NCBI GenBank assembly: GCA_021234155.1
Contig: JAJEKV010000085.1
Span: forward strand, 1,080,800 to 1,144,799
Origin: Isoetes taiwanensis
Lineage: Eukaryota; Streptophyta; Lycopodiopsida; Isoetales; Isoetaceae
DNA length: 64,000 bases
Direction: 5' to 3'
Below are positions 11,235 to 22,563 of this stretch, piece by piece; position 1 is the first letter of the stretch; each line of letters begins with the position of its first letter. Both the position numbers and the translations under genes were made by a program. The notes beneath the pieces were generated by a model, which worked only from the letters and a program-made list of their open reading frames with translations, was not told the DNA's origin and did no database searches.

Positions 11235-11993
11235 TCAGCGCCATATTGGAATGCTGTATGCGCTTTGCATTGTCGGAACGGACCATTTTAGGTTTAGGTT
11301 TGAGCCATAACAGATGTTAACGTGGTCAGACGTCTGGTCTATGTGGCGGGGCAAAAGTGACCACCGCTCCAATAAGGGCCAACCTACTCTAACCGAACAT
11401 ACCGTGCTCAGATATGGCCAAACACTGGGCAGATCTGGAGGGCATGACATTCATCTTCAATGGCGCCCTGGTGGCAACACTGACAAAGCCTCTCCTCCCA
11501 TGCTTCCGGAGTCCAATGCCATGTCTCAATGCGGAGACGATGTGCACCCGTGCGAATGGAAGCTATAAGTCTGCGCTTTTTCATGGGCAAATGGGTGTAC
11601 AAGTACTGGTGTGGGCCTCTCGTAAGCCTAGGGTTGACTTGCTGCTGATAGTGTGCCAGCAACATGTGTCAGAGCATCTGCATCCCAGAGCTTGCGAAGG
11701 AAAGTAGCATCTAGGTATAACTTTAGGGCATTGTGATCCTTCTTTGTCTGTACCTGTACGCATTTGTTTGCCTGTACTCCCCAACGTGAGAACCACTGAG
11801 CTTGCTTGTCCTTCCAGCAGGCTTTGAGGCGTTGGGGACCCATTGCTACAGCCAAAGCAAGGTTGGGCAAACGTGTATCACCCATAGCGACCACCTTCTG
11901 AAAATAAATAAGTGAGTCAGTTCTTATTTTATGATATGTATTTCTATTAGTCATCCAATCCAAAGCTTTTATTCTTTTTTGTATGAGTTCCAT
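11235..11993 (-). pseudogene. LINE ORF2 C-terminal fragment (non-L1 group)
   Basis: The minus strand reads YFQKVVAMGDTRLP and then, in a shifted frame, a C-terminal cysteine/histidine knuckle CQCCHQGAIEDECHALQICP (CX2CX8HX4C). The same two landmarks occur in the same order in the plus-strand copy at 12786-13653 (YFHKVTSMDAQRLP and CRLCHMRTIEDEHHAAQECP). This places both after the RT domain of one LINE group. The knuckle would bind template RNA or target DNA. RT itself is absent and the frame is broken once, so this is a 5'-truncated dead copy. Confidence 0.7.
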
Positions 11994-12785
11994 TTTCCTG
12001 CATGAGGCCCAAATGTCAGGATCTTACCCACTCTAATTAAATGCGACTTTTCCATAAAATATTCCACGATACAAGAAGAAGCCGAGGTCGTGTATTATCA
12101 CCACTGTACCTGCACATCATTGACACTGGAATACAATGATAAAAAAACAAAACCTCCAAAGGGGAGGGGCCGTTCAAGCGTGCCATACTACAAAACCACT
12201 TCAAAATAGAGAAGTTGGTCGCATGTGCCATGCAACAACATTTATATGAATATACAAAATTTAAGGTTAGCAGAGTGGGAATCAAGAGTACTGCTGAGAG
12301 ATGAATAAACGTCGATGAGAAGCCGATGGAGAACCCTCCTGCAATAAATAGCGATCTTCCAAATTAGTGGCCCAAAAGTACATGCGCTGCATGCAGACAA
12401 TGCATGCAATGCGTGGATGCTCATCCTGCAAGAAAATCTCGACTCTTTACTCGGATCTAGAGATAGATTCAATATTTCAGACATTTTATACTGCAAAAGC
12501 ATGCTAAGTTTGATATTTCACTATTTCAAGGTACAAAAAAAAAAAAAAAAAAAAAAGAGCAAACGCGTGCGCACACACACACATGGCGGGAGGGGTGTGT
12601 CAGAAATAATTCACGTACGCGAAGTAGTTCAGTTCAGTTTAGGCCAATTAATTTGGTTTCTCCTTTTAGACGATATATCTCTTTTTCGATGGTCTAGTAA
12701 ACCATCATAAGCCCTAAAATATATTTAAGGGCAACATGCACCATGGGCAAAATCTAACCAGTATGGCATGACCAACTAACATGAA
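11994..12785. other. no gene; poly(A) run with short AC repeat
   Basis: Non-coding as far as I can see. An A run at about 12535-12556 is followed by a short (AC)n stretch (12573-12583), possibly the tail of an unidentified retroposon. Confidence 0.4.
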
Positions 12786-13874
12786 TAGACGGGTCAGCGC
12801 GGGATGGAAAGCCATGTATGCTATGCAGAATAGCTGCTACAGAATAGACCTATGTGACTGGGCACGTAGAGCACACCTGTTCAGAGCACTCGTTGAATCA
12901 GTATTGTTGTAGAGGGTGCAGAAGGCCTTCTTAACATACAGTCTAGGTATCAAGGACACGGTGCCTTATCAGATTTTGCTATATGAGACTGGGTTCTGGC
13001 CCCTACAACATTCCGCTATGCGCAGACATCTTGCATATTTCCACAAGGTCACCAGCATGGATGCACAACGTCTTCCCCCGAGGGCTTTGTTATTGGCACA
13101 AGAGCCACAACGATTGAAGAGGGTATGGCAGGAGCCCTGTCAGGGGTGGTTCGCAACATGGTCTATAGACTACCAGCAGATTGTGGCTATGCGATGCCGG
13201 GGCGGGGGCTGCACACCTGAATGGCTTTGCCACCACTGCGTGGGATCGCGACCCTTTCGTGCAAAGCCTAAAGCGAGCACTACCACACACAAGTTAATCC
13301 AACACTTTGGAACATGGCCCACACCCGGTGCTTGAAAGCATATATCTATGAAGAAGCGGAGAGCTATTGCCTCCGTGAGGACGGGTCCCATCATCTCGTA
13401 ATTGAAACAGTCGTTGGACTACGGATGGAGGGCAGAGAATCCCCGGCATGAGAGAATATGCCGTCTTTGCCACATGCGGACAATAGAGGATGAGCACCAT
13501 GCTGCGCAAGAGTGTCCAAAGCATATCACTTATATCCAGAGCAACACATCTTCGATCTTAGATGCTCTGGGCGGTACCCATTTGCATCAATTCTTTGGCA
13601 TCGCCAATGGTTGCACGTCTTGCATCCTACATTTTGCAAGTCTCTACCGTTAGAGAATCCCTTACAGGACAAGGGATCTGAGAGCCTACTACCAGGGTTT
13701 TTCCTCCCATGTGGGGGTTTTTTCATCCCAGTAGTAGGGACACATTGTATAGTAGCATCTGTCTTTTTGGTGTGGTTTTGTCTGCTTTGTGTACTGCATG
13801 TACCGTCTCATAGGTCAAGTTTGGCCTCCGCGGACGTTAAAATATACTTCCTTCCTTCCTTCCTTCCTTCCTTC
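12786..13874 (+). mobile_element. 5'-truncated LINE with ORF2 C-terminus and 3' UTR
   Basis: The reading frame starts near 12786 (GWKAMYAMQNSCYRIDLCDW ... LFRALVESVLL), the thumb region after the RT palm. A deletion of roughly 25 codons and a stop follow, then FLTYSLGIKDTVPYQILLYE, TGFWPLQHSAMRRHLAYFHK and MDAQRLP to about 13200. Frameshifts lead to the CX2CX8HX4C knuckle at about 13455-13520 and a stop at 13653. The 3' UTR (13654-13847) contains GGTTTTTCCTCCC and TTTGGCCTCCGCGGACGTTA and ends in (TTCC)n. The clade is not L1. It resembles LINE sequences known from mosses and other plants, but I cannot name it. Confidence 0.8.
13848..13874 (+). repeat. (TTCC)n LINE tail
   Basis: About 6.5 perfect TTCC units directly after the LINE 3' UTR motif. 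The mirror (GGAA)n tail occurs at 15012-15027 on the minus-strand copy. Confidence 0.9.
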
Positions 13875-15009
13875 ACCTATATGACATTATCCCATCTCAT
13901 ATGTCTCTCCATCCTACAATCTCAAGATGTGCTAGACTTTCTCTCTAATTACTTATCCTTTGCAAAGACCTTGTGAGATGATTGGGAGTGAAGATGCAAA
14001 ATCACTACAGTGGTTCTCAGTTGAATCTTGAATGCCCATATTTTCTACATCCTCGCTAAGTTGAACATTTCCCATCCTTTATATATAAATCTAATGCTAT
14101 TTCTTAAGATTGCGTAACCAAATTTTCAAAACAACTTTATGTTTCTAGGTTTTAACCCATTTATAATCTAGAGAGGGAATCCAAAACATGACTAGTAAAT
14201 TTTGCAAAAAAAGAAAAAAGGGGAAGGGGGTTGGTTTTCGAAAACCTAGCCTAAATCAACCACTAGCCTTGAGGAGGAACATGAGTTCCATGCCATACAT
14301 GTTGTAAACAGATTAATTGTTAGGTCCACTCCTTATATCTCCATGTTGACTTGCCAAACCAAGAACTATGGGATTTTAACTGGATAATTTAATAAAGCAA
14401 AATCTGAAGGAGATGAACATGGCGGAGGTGATAACAGAGATGGAGAAATGGAATCAAAATGCCAAACTCAATGAACATTGCCTAAGGATCCTCCAATCTT
14501 TAATCAAAATTCTTCAAATGTACCTAGGTCATCAACCAACTTTTGTTCATATATCAATGTCTATCACTCAAGCCATCAATTAGGCCATTTTAGAATATCT
14601 TTTGAATAGGAAAAGTTTCCATATTGTCATGATACCTTTACGCAAATCCTAAACCTTTTTAGGTTCTGGGCCACATGCCGATTCGGTGTGGGATCATTTT
14701 ACCCTAGGTTGGGAGATCCCCGAGGTGTGTTATCAAAGGTGGGGGATCCCACATTATTGCACAGTTATTGCGTAAAAAATCTGCCCCTTATAATGGAAAT
14801 TGGACTTTTTTTTTATAGTCAGATTTTCTGCCTCGATTCAAGGCGGAATTGGATGGGATCACTTCAGAGATGATCGAAATGGGCTGGAGAAGAGGAACAT
14901 GTAAGAAGCAAAGAGGAACTGAAATGAACACCACTGCTATCAGAGATCAACAATCCGGCCAAAAATTGGCCCTAAACTGTGCAGTTACCCTTTAACTATG
15001 TGGGGATCT
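13875..15009. other. no gene identified
   Basis: About 1.1 kb without a supported coding region. ORFs at 14688-14873 and 14979-15167 have no motif. The missing N-terminal exons of the recombinase gene at 15189 could have been expected here, but I see nothing recombinase-like. Confidence 0.4.
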
Positions 15010-15185
15010 TAGAAGGAAGGAAGGAAGGTATTTTTATCGTCCACGGAGACCAATCGGTCTATGGGACACAATACAAAAGCGCAGCAAGCGGATTACTACC
15101 CGGATTAAAAACCCCCCGCCCCGAAGGGTTTTCGAGGGAAAAACCGTGGCAGCAATCAGCCTGCTGACAAACTGTTCTAATATAC
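15010..15185 (-). mobile_element. 5'-truncated LINE 3' end with (TTCC)n tail
   Basis: The minus strand contains GGTTTTTCCCTCGAAAACCC, a GGGGCGGGGGG block and TTGGTCTCCGTGGACGATAA, followed by a TTCC tail at 15012-15027. The order and spacing match the 3' UTR at 13654-13874 and the copy at 9188-9430. Its truncated 5' end lies immediately before the first recognisable exon of the recombinase gene. Confidence 0.8.
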
Positions 15186-15188
15186 AAA

Positions 15189-16384
15189 ATGCATAATCTA
15201 AGTGCCACAAAATTTGAAGATCATCACTTCCGTCAACCTGTTTGGACATACGAGCATGATTTCGTGTTGACTTATAAGCAGTATGTTCAACATTTGCCTG
15301 CCAAAGAAAATGATTCGCAGCCACGTCCTTTTTTTCTGCAGCCTATTCCTAGGTACAAAAAGAATGTAAGTTTCTTTCTTTATTTTATTTCGTTAATTTT
15401 CTGTTTTTTCTTTGTAGTTTTAAGCTTTTTTTGTGTTAACATTTTAGGTGTGGTATGTTGTAACACCTGTTGGTATCAATTCGATTATGAAGTGGCTTAA
15501 TACGATGGCTGCGACAGTTCATCCCGATACTGAAATCTGCAATAAGTCTGACAGGGTTTCATTAGTCTCACGTCTTTCAGCTGCTAGTGTTCCTTGTGAC
15601 GTAGGCATAGCGATTACTGGTCATAGAAGCACGCCAGGTTATGAAAGGTAATTACTATCCTATTCGTTATGTCTATTTTATTTGTTGGTATATTAACATA
15701 TATTTGCAGGTATGATCGAACTGGGGAGTCAAAAATCAATGCGTGTATGAATATAATAAGTCAACCTGTCAATTCTGACGGGCATATGTGAGCGTACAAG
15801 GATGTTCTTGCGGGTAAGATTCCTCTGAACTTTCTTTTTATTATTTTTATTATTTGCTTTATTATATTTTTTAACTTTCTGTTTATATAGATGAAGTCAC
15901 GAAACAGAATGCTGTTGGAACTTCAGTTCCGCCACTCAGGAAGCCTCTTGCTGAGTTGAATGGAAATGTGACAGGATCGTCAGTTCTGCGTGCTGTTAGT
16001 GCATCTGATCAGGGAAAGTTAGAGAATTCAGGAGCTGCCGTTAGTGGATCTGATCAGCAACAGTTAGATAATGTTAGTTCTGCAGTAGTTCAGGTTGGTC
16101 CTGGCGAACTTTCAGAGAGTGGAGCAGGTGGTAAATTCACAGTGTCAAATGGTCCAATTGTTAGACCCTCTATCGAGATTGATGACGATATCTATGATGC
16201 TTCGTTCTATGATGAACTTAGCAAGATGTATCCAGATAGTGCCAGGGCGATAGGGAAGTACACAGGGCCAGTCATAAATACACAAGGCACATTTAACAAT
16301 TGCAATTTCAACTTTTCTGGTGGTGTCAACATGAATCAGGTTCTTGGTATTCTCTCTGTTGCATTGAAGAAGAATCAGGGATAA
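15189..16384 (+). pseudogene. Crypton-like tyrosine recombinase, four exons, 5'-truncated
   Basis: Exons 15189-15365, 15448-15647, 15710-15813 and 15891-16384 join in frame (phases 0, 2, 1) with GT..AG introns of 62-82 bp. Exon 1 reads RPFFLQPIPRYKKN and exon 2 starts VWYVVTPVGINSIMKW, the usual lead-in to the catalytic C-domain of Crypton/DUF3504 recombinases. The catalytic stretch has NKSDR, then LSAASVPCDVGIAITGHRS and YERYD. It keeps Arg, the second His (GH) and Tyr, but the first His of H-x-x-R is Lys. Exon 4 ends with a Ser-rich linker, an acidic segment and GTFNNCNFNFSGG, like the 'FNNC' tail of Cryptons. A TGA at 15789-15791 interrupts exon 3. The N-domain with the first catalytic Arg is missing; a LINE fragment abuts the start. 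It is probably inactive, though recently so. Confidence 0.72.
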
Positions 16385-16842
16385 ACTTTTTTACATGACT
16401 GTAATTTTGGATTTTGGCAATGCAATGAAACTACAATGAAACTGTGATTTTGGATTTTGGCAGTCCAATCTAAGTCTGATTTTGGATTGTGTTGTGATTT
16501 TCGATAAGAAACTTTTTTACATGAAACTGCACTTTTGGAATTCTGATTGTAATTGTGATTTGTAATTTTGTGTTAATGTTTTACTGTTTAACAAATAGTG
16601 GTCCTGAAATTATATAGTGGAGCTCAAATTATAGTTTTGAAAATACACAGAAAATCACAGTAATCCCACCCTGTTGGATTACAGTGGATTACGACAATAA
16701 GAATTAAACAGATGCAGATGATAAACTTGAGAAACAAGGACAACCCCAATCTCAACATGTATAGTTCCATAACCTTAGAAATAAAGTTGTAATCATGATC
16801 AGCGATGCCTGCAAGAGGCCCTTCACTGCTCGCCATACCGCT
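16385..16842. other. 3' flank of the recombinase gene, no gene
   Basis: AT-rich sequence with a short duplicated motif (GTGATTTTGGATTTTGGCA, about 16404-16462), probably 3' UTR or terminal sequence of the recombinase gene. No inverted termini are visible, as expected for a Crypton. Confidence 0.4.
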
Positions 16843-17010
16843 TTACAACAGGAAGAGGAATGGAAAGGCATGGTTGAGCAGGTCTAAATTCTCCAGGCGT
16901 GTAGCCTCCAAAGGTGCAGGTCCTCGATGCATGCCTCCTTCGTTTCCAATCTCCAACTCTAGCTGCTCCAAATCCGTTGTAGACAAACCTTTGCCAACAA
17001 CATGCCTTAT
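16843..17010 (-). CDS. possible terminal exon of an unidentified gene
   Basis: After an acceptor-like TCGTTAG the minus strand is open for 55 codons to a TAA. It includes GKGLSTTDLEQLELEIGNEG, GPAPLEATRLENLD and a hydrophobic end FPFLFLL. The composition looks like real protein. It lies 340 bp downstream of the bilin reductase stop and does not join to that gene in frame. I do not recognise it; it may be a remnant exon or a chance ORF. Confidence 0.28.
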   Translation of the reverse strand: MRHVVGKGLSTTDLEQLELEIGNEGGMHRGPAPLEATRLENLDLLNHAFPFLFLL

Positions 17011-17353
17011 CTAACGACAGCTAATTTTGACAAGAACAAACAAATGCAACAAATGCAAAACATTGCGCAGCCTAGTAAGTAGTTGTGAATCAAAATATCA
17101 TGAAAATTCACAAGTTGCAGATCAAACTATACTCCACACAAAGCGCACTAAGCCTGTTTCAATTGAAGAGTACTTTTGTATGCTTTTGCACAAAAAGGAC
17201 ACGAGAATGTGGCTTTCATTTGGACTCTTTGCACCTCCTACAAAATCACTAAACGGGGATAAACCTTTTCTCCCTTGAATGCTATGCTTTTGTACACTAA
17301 GAATATGAAAGCTAATGTTGTACAAATTACAATACATTTCAATGCTGAGTATA

Positions 17354-20300
17354 TCATGTACAACAAATAAACTGCCCATCGGAATCCCAAGGACGTTTCA
17401 CATACAATTTTCCTGACATGCTTCTTTGAGTATTTATGCTGCCACCACTAGCTTTATATTTGGGAAAATATTCCACAAATGTTTTTGAGCAAGGCGAATC
17501 GACACCATAGAAGAGGAAGTCTGTAATGTATCTCTGTAAAGTAACAAGTCAACATAACATGAGACAAACATCTTTACAAATATCCAAACATAATGCATTT
17601 AGATATGCTCTACATATAACATTTAATCAAAAAGCAACTACAACCTAGCATGATTTTAAATTGCAATACTTATTTTACTATAGAAATTATGCTAGAAAAT
17701 TATGAAGCCTGCAATATATTTGGTCTATGTCATTTTTTGCTTCAGGACAATTTATCCATCTATTCTTTCTTGAGACATGCAAGTCTTTTCCATCTTTGTC
17801 CATCTATTCTTTCTTAGACATGCAAGCCCTTTGCATCTGTGCTGTCTGGAGCTACATCGCGTACTGGTTTGGATCCATAATGCATTGAACTTTAAACATC
17901 TTGTATGTCATGGACTGGCTACTAAACCAAACGGGCACGCAGCTTTGTTTCATTTTCCAAATTTGTGATTTTTAAAGACAAATGTTCAAGCTTTATCAAC
18001 ATGCTAGTGATCAGGATAAACAATATAGAGAGAAGGAGATGGCAACCACCTCACATAGGTTTTCACCAAATAGCCTTGTAAGTAAGGGCCTACCCGGATC
18101 CTGCAAAAAATAGATATAACACAGGAAACTATTTCAATAACATTTTTAGTTAGTTGAAGCCTGGTATAAATTAAATAAAAATGCTATGTCATGCAAAAAA
18201 AGGAAAAGCACAATACCACCTTAGTGGCACGCCATGTCAAGTAACGGTGTTGAGCCTCCCAACACTTAGAGATCTTTTCTTCGTCTGTTAATTCCTTCGC
18301 ATCACTATTCAGTCTCACCCATGCCTGTGGCCATCTACAAAAATAAGGCTCCAATTACATTGACTAGTTAAACTAAAAGTTGAATGATGGTACATATGAA
18401 AGCAATTTCAGCTCATATGGCACATGTAATGTAACATGTTGAAGATATAAATAATATGGCATATGGTGACATGCCCTCATCCCTCCACATGAACTTGTAT
18501 ATAACACACTAGTGAGAACAATACCAAATATACCCTTGGATTTCAACTTTGGAAGACATAACAAGACTGAAATAAACTTAAGTTCAATCGGAATTTTGGC
18601 CATTTAATATCCTATTGTTTGTCAAATTTTTGGAGCTTCAGTTTGTATCAAACAGAAAAGTTACTGGGGAGAAATATTAAGCTAAAAAATCAAGAAAATC
18701 TGCAACTCCTATTGGATGGAAACTTCACAATGGACTGCCAAAATCAGCAAATATGATGATTAAGCACGTGCAACAGTTTAAAACATATACTGAAGGGAAG
18801 ATATGTTCTAGGAATATGCCAAAAGGGTGGCTATTGATAATGGATATTAAAGGTGGATGGAACTCGCAATCAAAACCAAAATGTTTTCTAAGGTCAATAT
18901 CAGAAGAGATAGTCATCATACTTCAACACTGCACAGCACATGCTACCATAAAGAATATCATAGGGATACATATTTTTATACTATGGAGGAGAATGCTGCA
19001 ACTCTAGGCTATAAGCCCACAAAGCATTTTGTCTTCAAGAAATTAACCAGAAGGCTCATCCATCAAAGTCATTAAACACACCAGAAGGTAGTCTTGAAAG
19101 GCTGAAAAAATTGCATCCTGCGTCTGCACATTCATTGCAGGCTTCGACCATATGACAATGGGAGAAAAAAAGTCCAAAGATTCTGCTGTCAACTCACCTC
19201 CCCAAGGAAGAACCTGAAAAACAGACAGCATTGTGCTTTTCAAACAGCGTGTGTTCGTAACGTCACTAGAGATACCAGATTTCATACTGAAAACAAAAAG
19301 CCAGACACAACAGCTTAATTTTAAAGCATCATACTTGTAACTTACACAAACTACGCACATGCCCAGCAAAGATAAGTACTAAATGCTGAAGATTCTACTA
19401 GACTTACTCCCAGCTCAACCAGATTCTTGTCTCATATGTTTGCACAGACGTATTTTGTTTTAGAAGTTGGAAGACCCTGGACACATTTTGGATTAGCTAA
19501 AGTATAAGGCAGCCGAAGACAAAAGACACCAACGTGAATAGGTCGTTTGGATCACTGAAATTGAAATCATGAGTCATGACAAAAACAGAGCTAGTTTTTT
19601 CACCAAAATTAAAATCATGACAGAAGCAGAGCTAGTTTTTTCCATTTTCTACATCTGGCGCTGCCTTTAGGAGAACTGATTCCACATCTGGCCCTGCCTT
19701 GAGGAGAGATGCTGTCTCAAAAACACCCTCGCCTCCATACACCAAGTAGATGCATTATGCTCGGGTAGAAACTGCATGGTAGCATGACAGAAGCAGAAAA
19801 AAATGTAGAGTTTCAAGCTCCCAACTTTTAGCTTTACACGGAGCTTGACAATAGTTGTTATAACATGTTTCAATATAGCCATTGAGAGCTTTGATATCTT
19901 GAATGAAATATGAGCATTCTCTAGTACGTACACCATGTTAAGAATCATCCAACTGATAGATGCAGGATTTCACTTGAGAAACTTACTGTGCTTCATAATG
20001 ATGCAATGTGCACCATCGTTACTCCTATATAAAACCCTGCACCTATCTCTAATGACTATCTTGTCTCCATACACCCTAAGTACAGCTCGTAAAAAGCCCC
20101 CATGGTACGAACTAAAAGGAAATGGGATAGTAAACTCAAGAGAGGTTAGATCCCATTAAGGATTGACATCTCTTGTCTTTGATTGGTTCTATTCATTATA
20201 ATATTGGTATAAGGGCAAGGTTCGATTGCCATAGATGGCAGCTAATCAGTTTAATTGTGTAAATTCCCTGGGACAGAGATGGCAAAGCCTGCAAGTACCA

Positions 20301-21394
20301 GGCATGCCATTTTAATAGAAGATTCCCAACTGTCACACATAAAAGTTAAATAAATGTCCCAATCTGTGATTATACGGGGCAAAAAAATTACCTCCTTATA
20401 CTTGTCCACTAGTGGTAAGAGCGATCTATAGTACTTCTCTCTATATTCACGATCATCCTGTGTATTGAAAAGGGGGTTGAGATCTCTGCAAAAAATTTGA
20501 AGTTTTATTCCAACATGATATCAATGAAATGAATTATGGCATGTGCTATACTCACAAGACCAAAATGTTGCGACTCGATGTTGAGAAAAAATCAGCACAG
20601 AAAATGGGAATATCATATTGAGACCTTGGGAAGATTGCCATATTCAAAACCTGCACATGCAAACGAGTAAATAATGTTTTTATATCAAGTGCAATGTAGA
20701 TAAAGAATTGGATCGGCGTGTAGATGCCAGACCCAGATAAATAGAGCATGTAAAAAAACCCATGCAACTGTGCAGAAGATATGACCTAGCTTGGCAAATC
20801 ATTGGGGAATGCCAAGAATGCCAGTAGCAATGAAGAATACATGAGTATCTACATCAAGATACGCCCCTAGCTTGGATTACTTTCAACAATATGGTTTTAC
20901 ACAATCTCACCTGCATTGCAGTGCCCCCGTCAATTGTTGCAGCTCGACAAAGGCGTATCTTTGGTGATGTATATGCAACGCTCTTTAAGGTGGCCTTCTG
21001 CTGACCACGCACTTCCATGTTCTGAAAATCTTCCTGCAACATTAGAAAACACTGCTCATAACTCAAAGAATCTCCTTGAAGAAATGGCCTACATTTGCGA
21101 TTATTGAAAAAACACGTTGAATTGAAGGCCTATAAAATAAAAACAAGATTGAAAAAGCTCTGTATAGCGTACACTGAAAGGAAATGGCAACAATTTCTCG
21201 CATTGATCAAGTTTTTCCACAGCGAATTTGACAAAACTTTCATATAGGCATTCGCTTTTAATACTTGCACTGGATACAAATGTACAGCATGCTACTCTTT
21301 TATTTCCTCGATCAAGTTTTAAAGCTTCAAAAAGGAGCCCCTGACGAGAAAACTTAGCACTGGGGAAGGGCCCCAAACTCTTGATGCTGTTCAT
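17354..21394 (-). CDS. HY2: ferredoxin-dependent bilin reductase (phytochromobilin synthase/PUBS type)
   Basis: Eight exons: 21394-21173, 21033-20911, 20650-20556, 20485-20392, 19213-19082, 18324-18220, 18100-18050 and 17533-17354. All joins are GT..AG and in frame, giving a 333-aa protein without stops, normal for this family. Residues 1-45 are Ser/Lys/Arg-rich with few acids, a likely plastid transit peptide. Family blocks in order: AYTSPKIRLCRA, YDIPIFCADFF, NILVLDLNPL, KYKEVLPWGGELTAESL, FFSPIVIW, EAQHRYLTWRATKDPGRPLL and GKLYVKRPWDSDGQF. The enzyme reduces biliverdin IXa using ferredoxin in plastids, making phytochromobilin (HY2) or phycourobilin (PUBS) for phytochrome. I cannot separate HY2 from PUBS by eye. 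The FCADFF block has Asp where Arabidopsis HY2, as I recall it, has Asn. The exon 1 donor and the exon 5/6 junction were chosen to keep family spacing. Intron 4 (1178 bp) is the only long one. Confidence 0.88.
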
Positions 21395-22563
21395 TCCTTA
21401 AAAAAGGGCTGTAAGTTTGGTCTGGCTTTCCAACGAAAGTCCCTCTGCTGAGAAATGGTTGGCTGGAGTTCATAGTTCAGCTCACAGGTACGTGGCAGAC
21501 ATGTGGGTTGAAATAAACAGAAACGTTTATTTCTAAACATGTATAATTCCTATAGGCAAGATTCCTTTCAAATATTCTTAAAGGATTCTCATGTCATCGG
21601 AAAAAAATAGATTGCGGGGAAAATTTAGAAAAAGAAAAACGGAAATGACGTCCAGGCCTTTTCTCAGCCGCCATAGGCTAGCCAAGGCTATGTGGCATTT
21701 TAGTGATTCAACACAATAATACTGCCTTTGTTATAGTCTATTCGGAAAAAATTAGAATTTAAAAAAAAAAAAAAAAAGGAAAAGAGTTCATGGCCTTTGA
21801 TTTTTTTCTTTTAGCGGATCCATTACTCGCAGAATATGCTGATTAAAGGAGCCAATGAGGCAATAAGAAGTGCAGTGGCAGAGAGATCTTCCTTGATTTT
21901 CAAAATCTGTTGTGAGGAACTGATGGAATCATGAGAGAAATCATGGAAAACTGCAGCTTTTCTAGGTCAATCTCTGGTAGAAAAAACAAATTGGGTTATG
22001 GATTATTATGGCTTTTGGTTTGATCATAACAGAAAGAGCAGACAAATGGAAAGATGCTAGTATATTCCGACGCAAAATGAGAGCTAAGAGACTCAATATA
22101 GCATATCTTATGCAGTTATGACTAGAATCATTTTTCTCTTTCATACATATAGGCACGAGAACCGCCAACTTATTTGCTTGCTTCTTTGTTCACGAAACAG
22201 CTTATAGATATTGCATCAATTTGTACAGGGTCTCACAAGCTACAGATTGAAATAGGTAGGTGGCAACGACTGCAATTGCCGCGAATGTTGCCAATTACAT
22301 GTTGTTGAAGATGAAAACCATACATTTCTGAGATATCCTTCTTCTGAGATGATCAGGAATCCTATTTGACATTAGCATTACATTCCACGCTTCCACAAGT
22401 TCTCAGAGCACCATTTGTGCATGACTTGGCATTATACATACTTGAGGTTCTAGATATGCGTCTTCAATTGTTGTATCATCAGCAGTCACCATGAGCTCCT
22501 TTGTATAAATTTATTTATTACTGACTATCTAGTATCATCATTATTGGAAATGTTTTTCTCTTG
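21395..22563. other. upstream region of the bilin reductase, no gene
   Basis: No coding sequence recognised. It contains a 17-A run near 21761. It probably includes the promoter of the minus-strand bilin reductase gene, but I cannot point to a specific TATA box or light-response element. Confidence 0.4.

Noticed and set aside
16805-17014. Plus-strand 69-codon Ser/Arg/Lys-rich ORF
   Set aside because: It is antisense to a stretch on the minus strand that reads more like protein, and it has typical shadow composition.
17027-17379. ORFs on both strands downstream of the bilin reductase
   Set aside because: They overlap the last exon or its 3' flank out of frame and have no motifs; taken as shadows.
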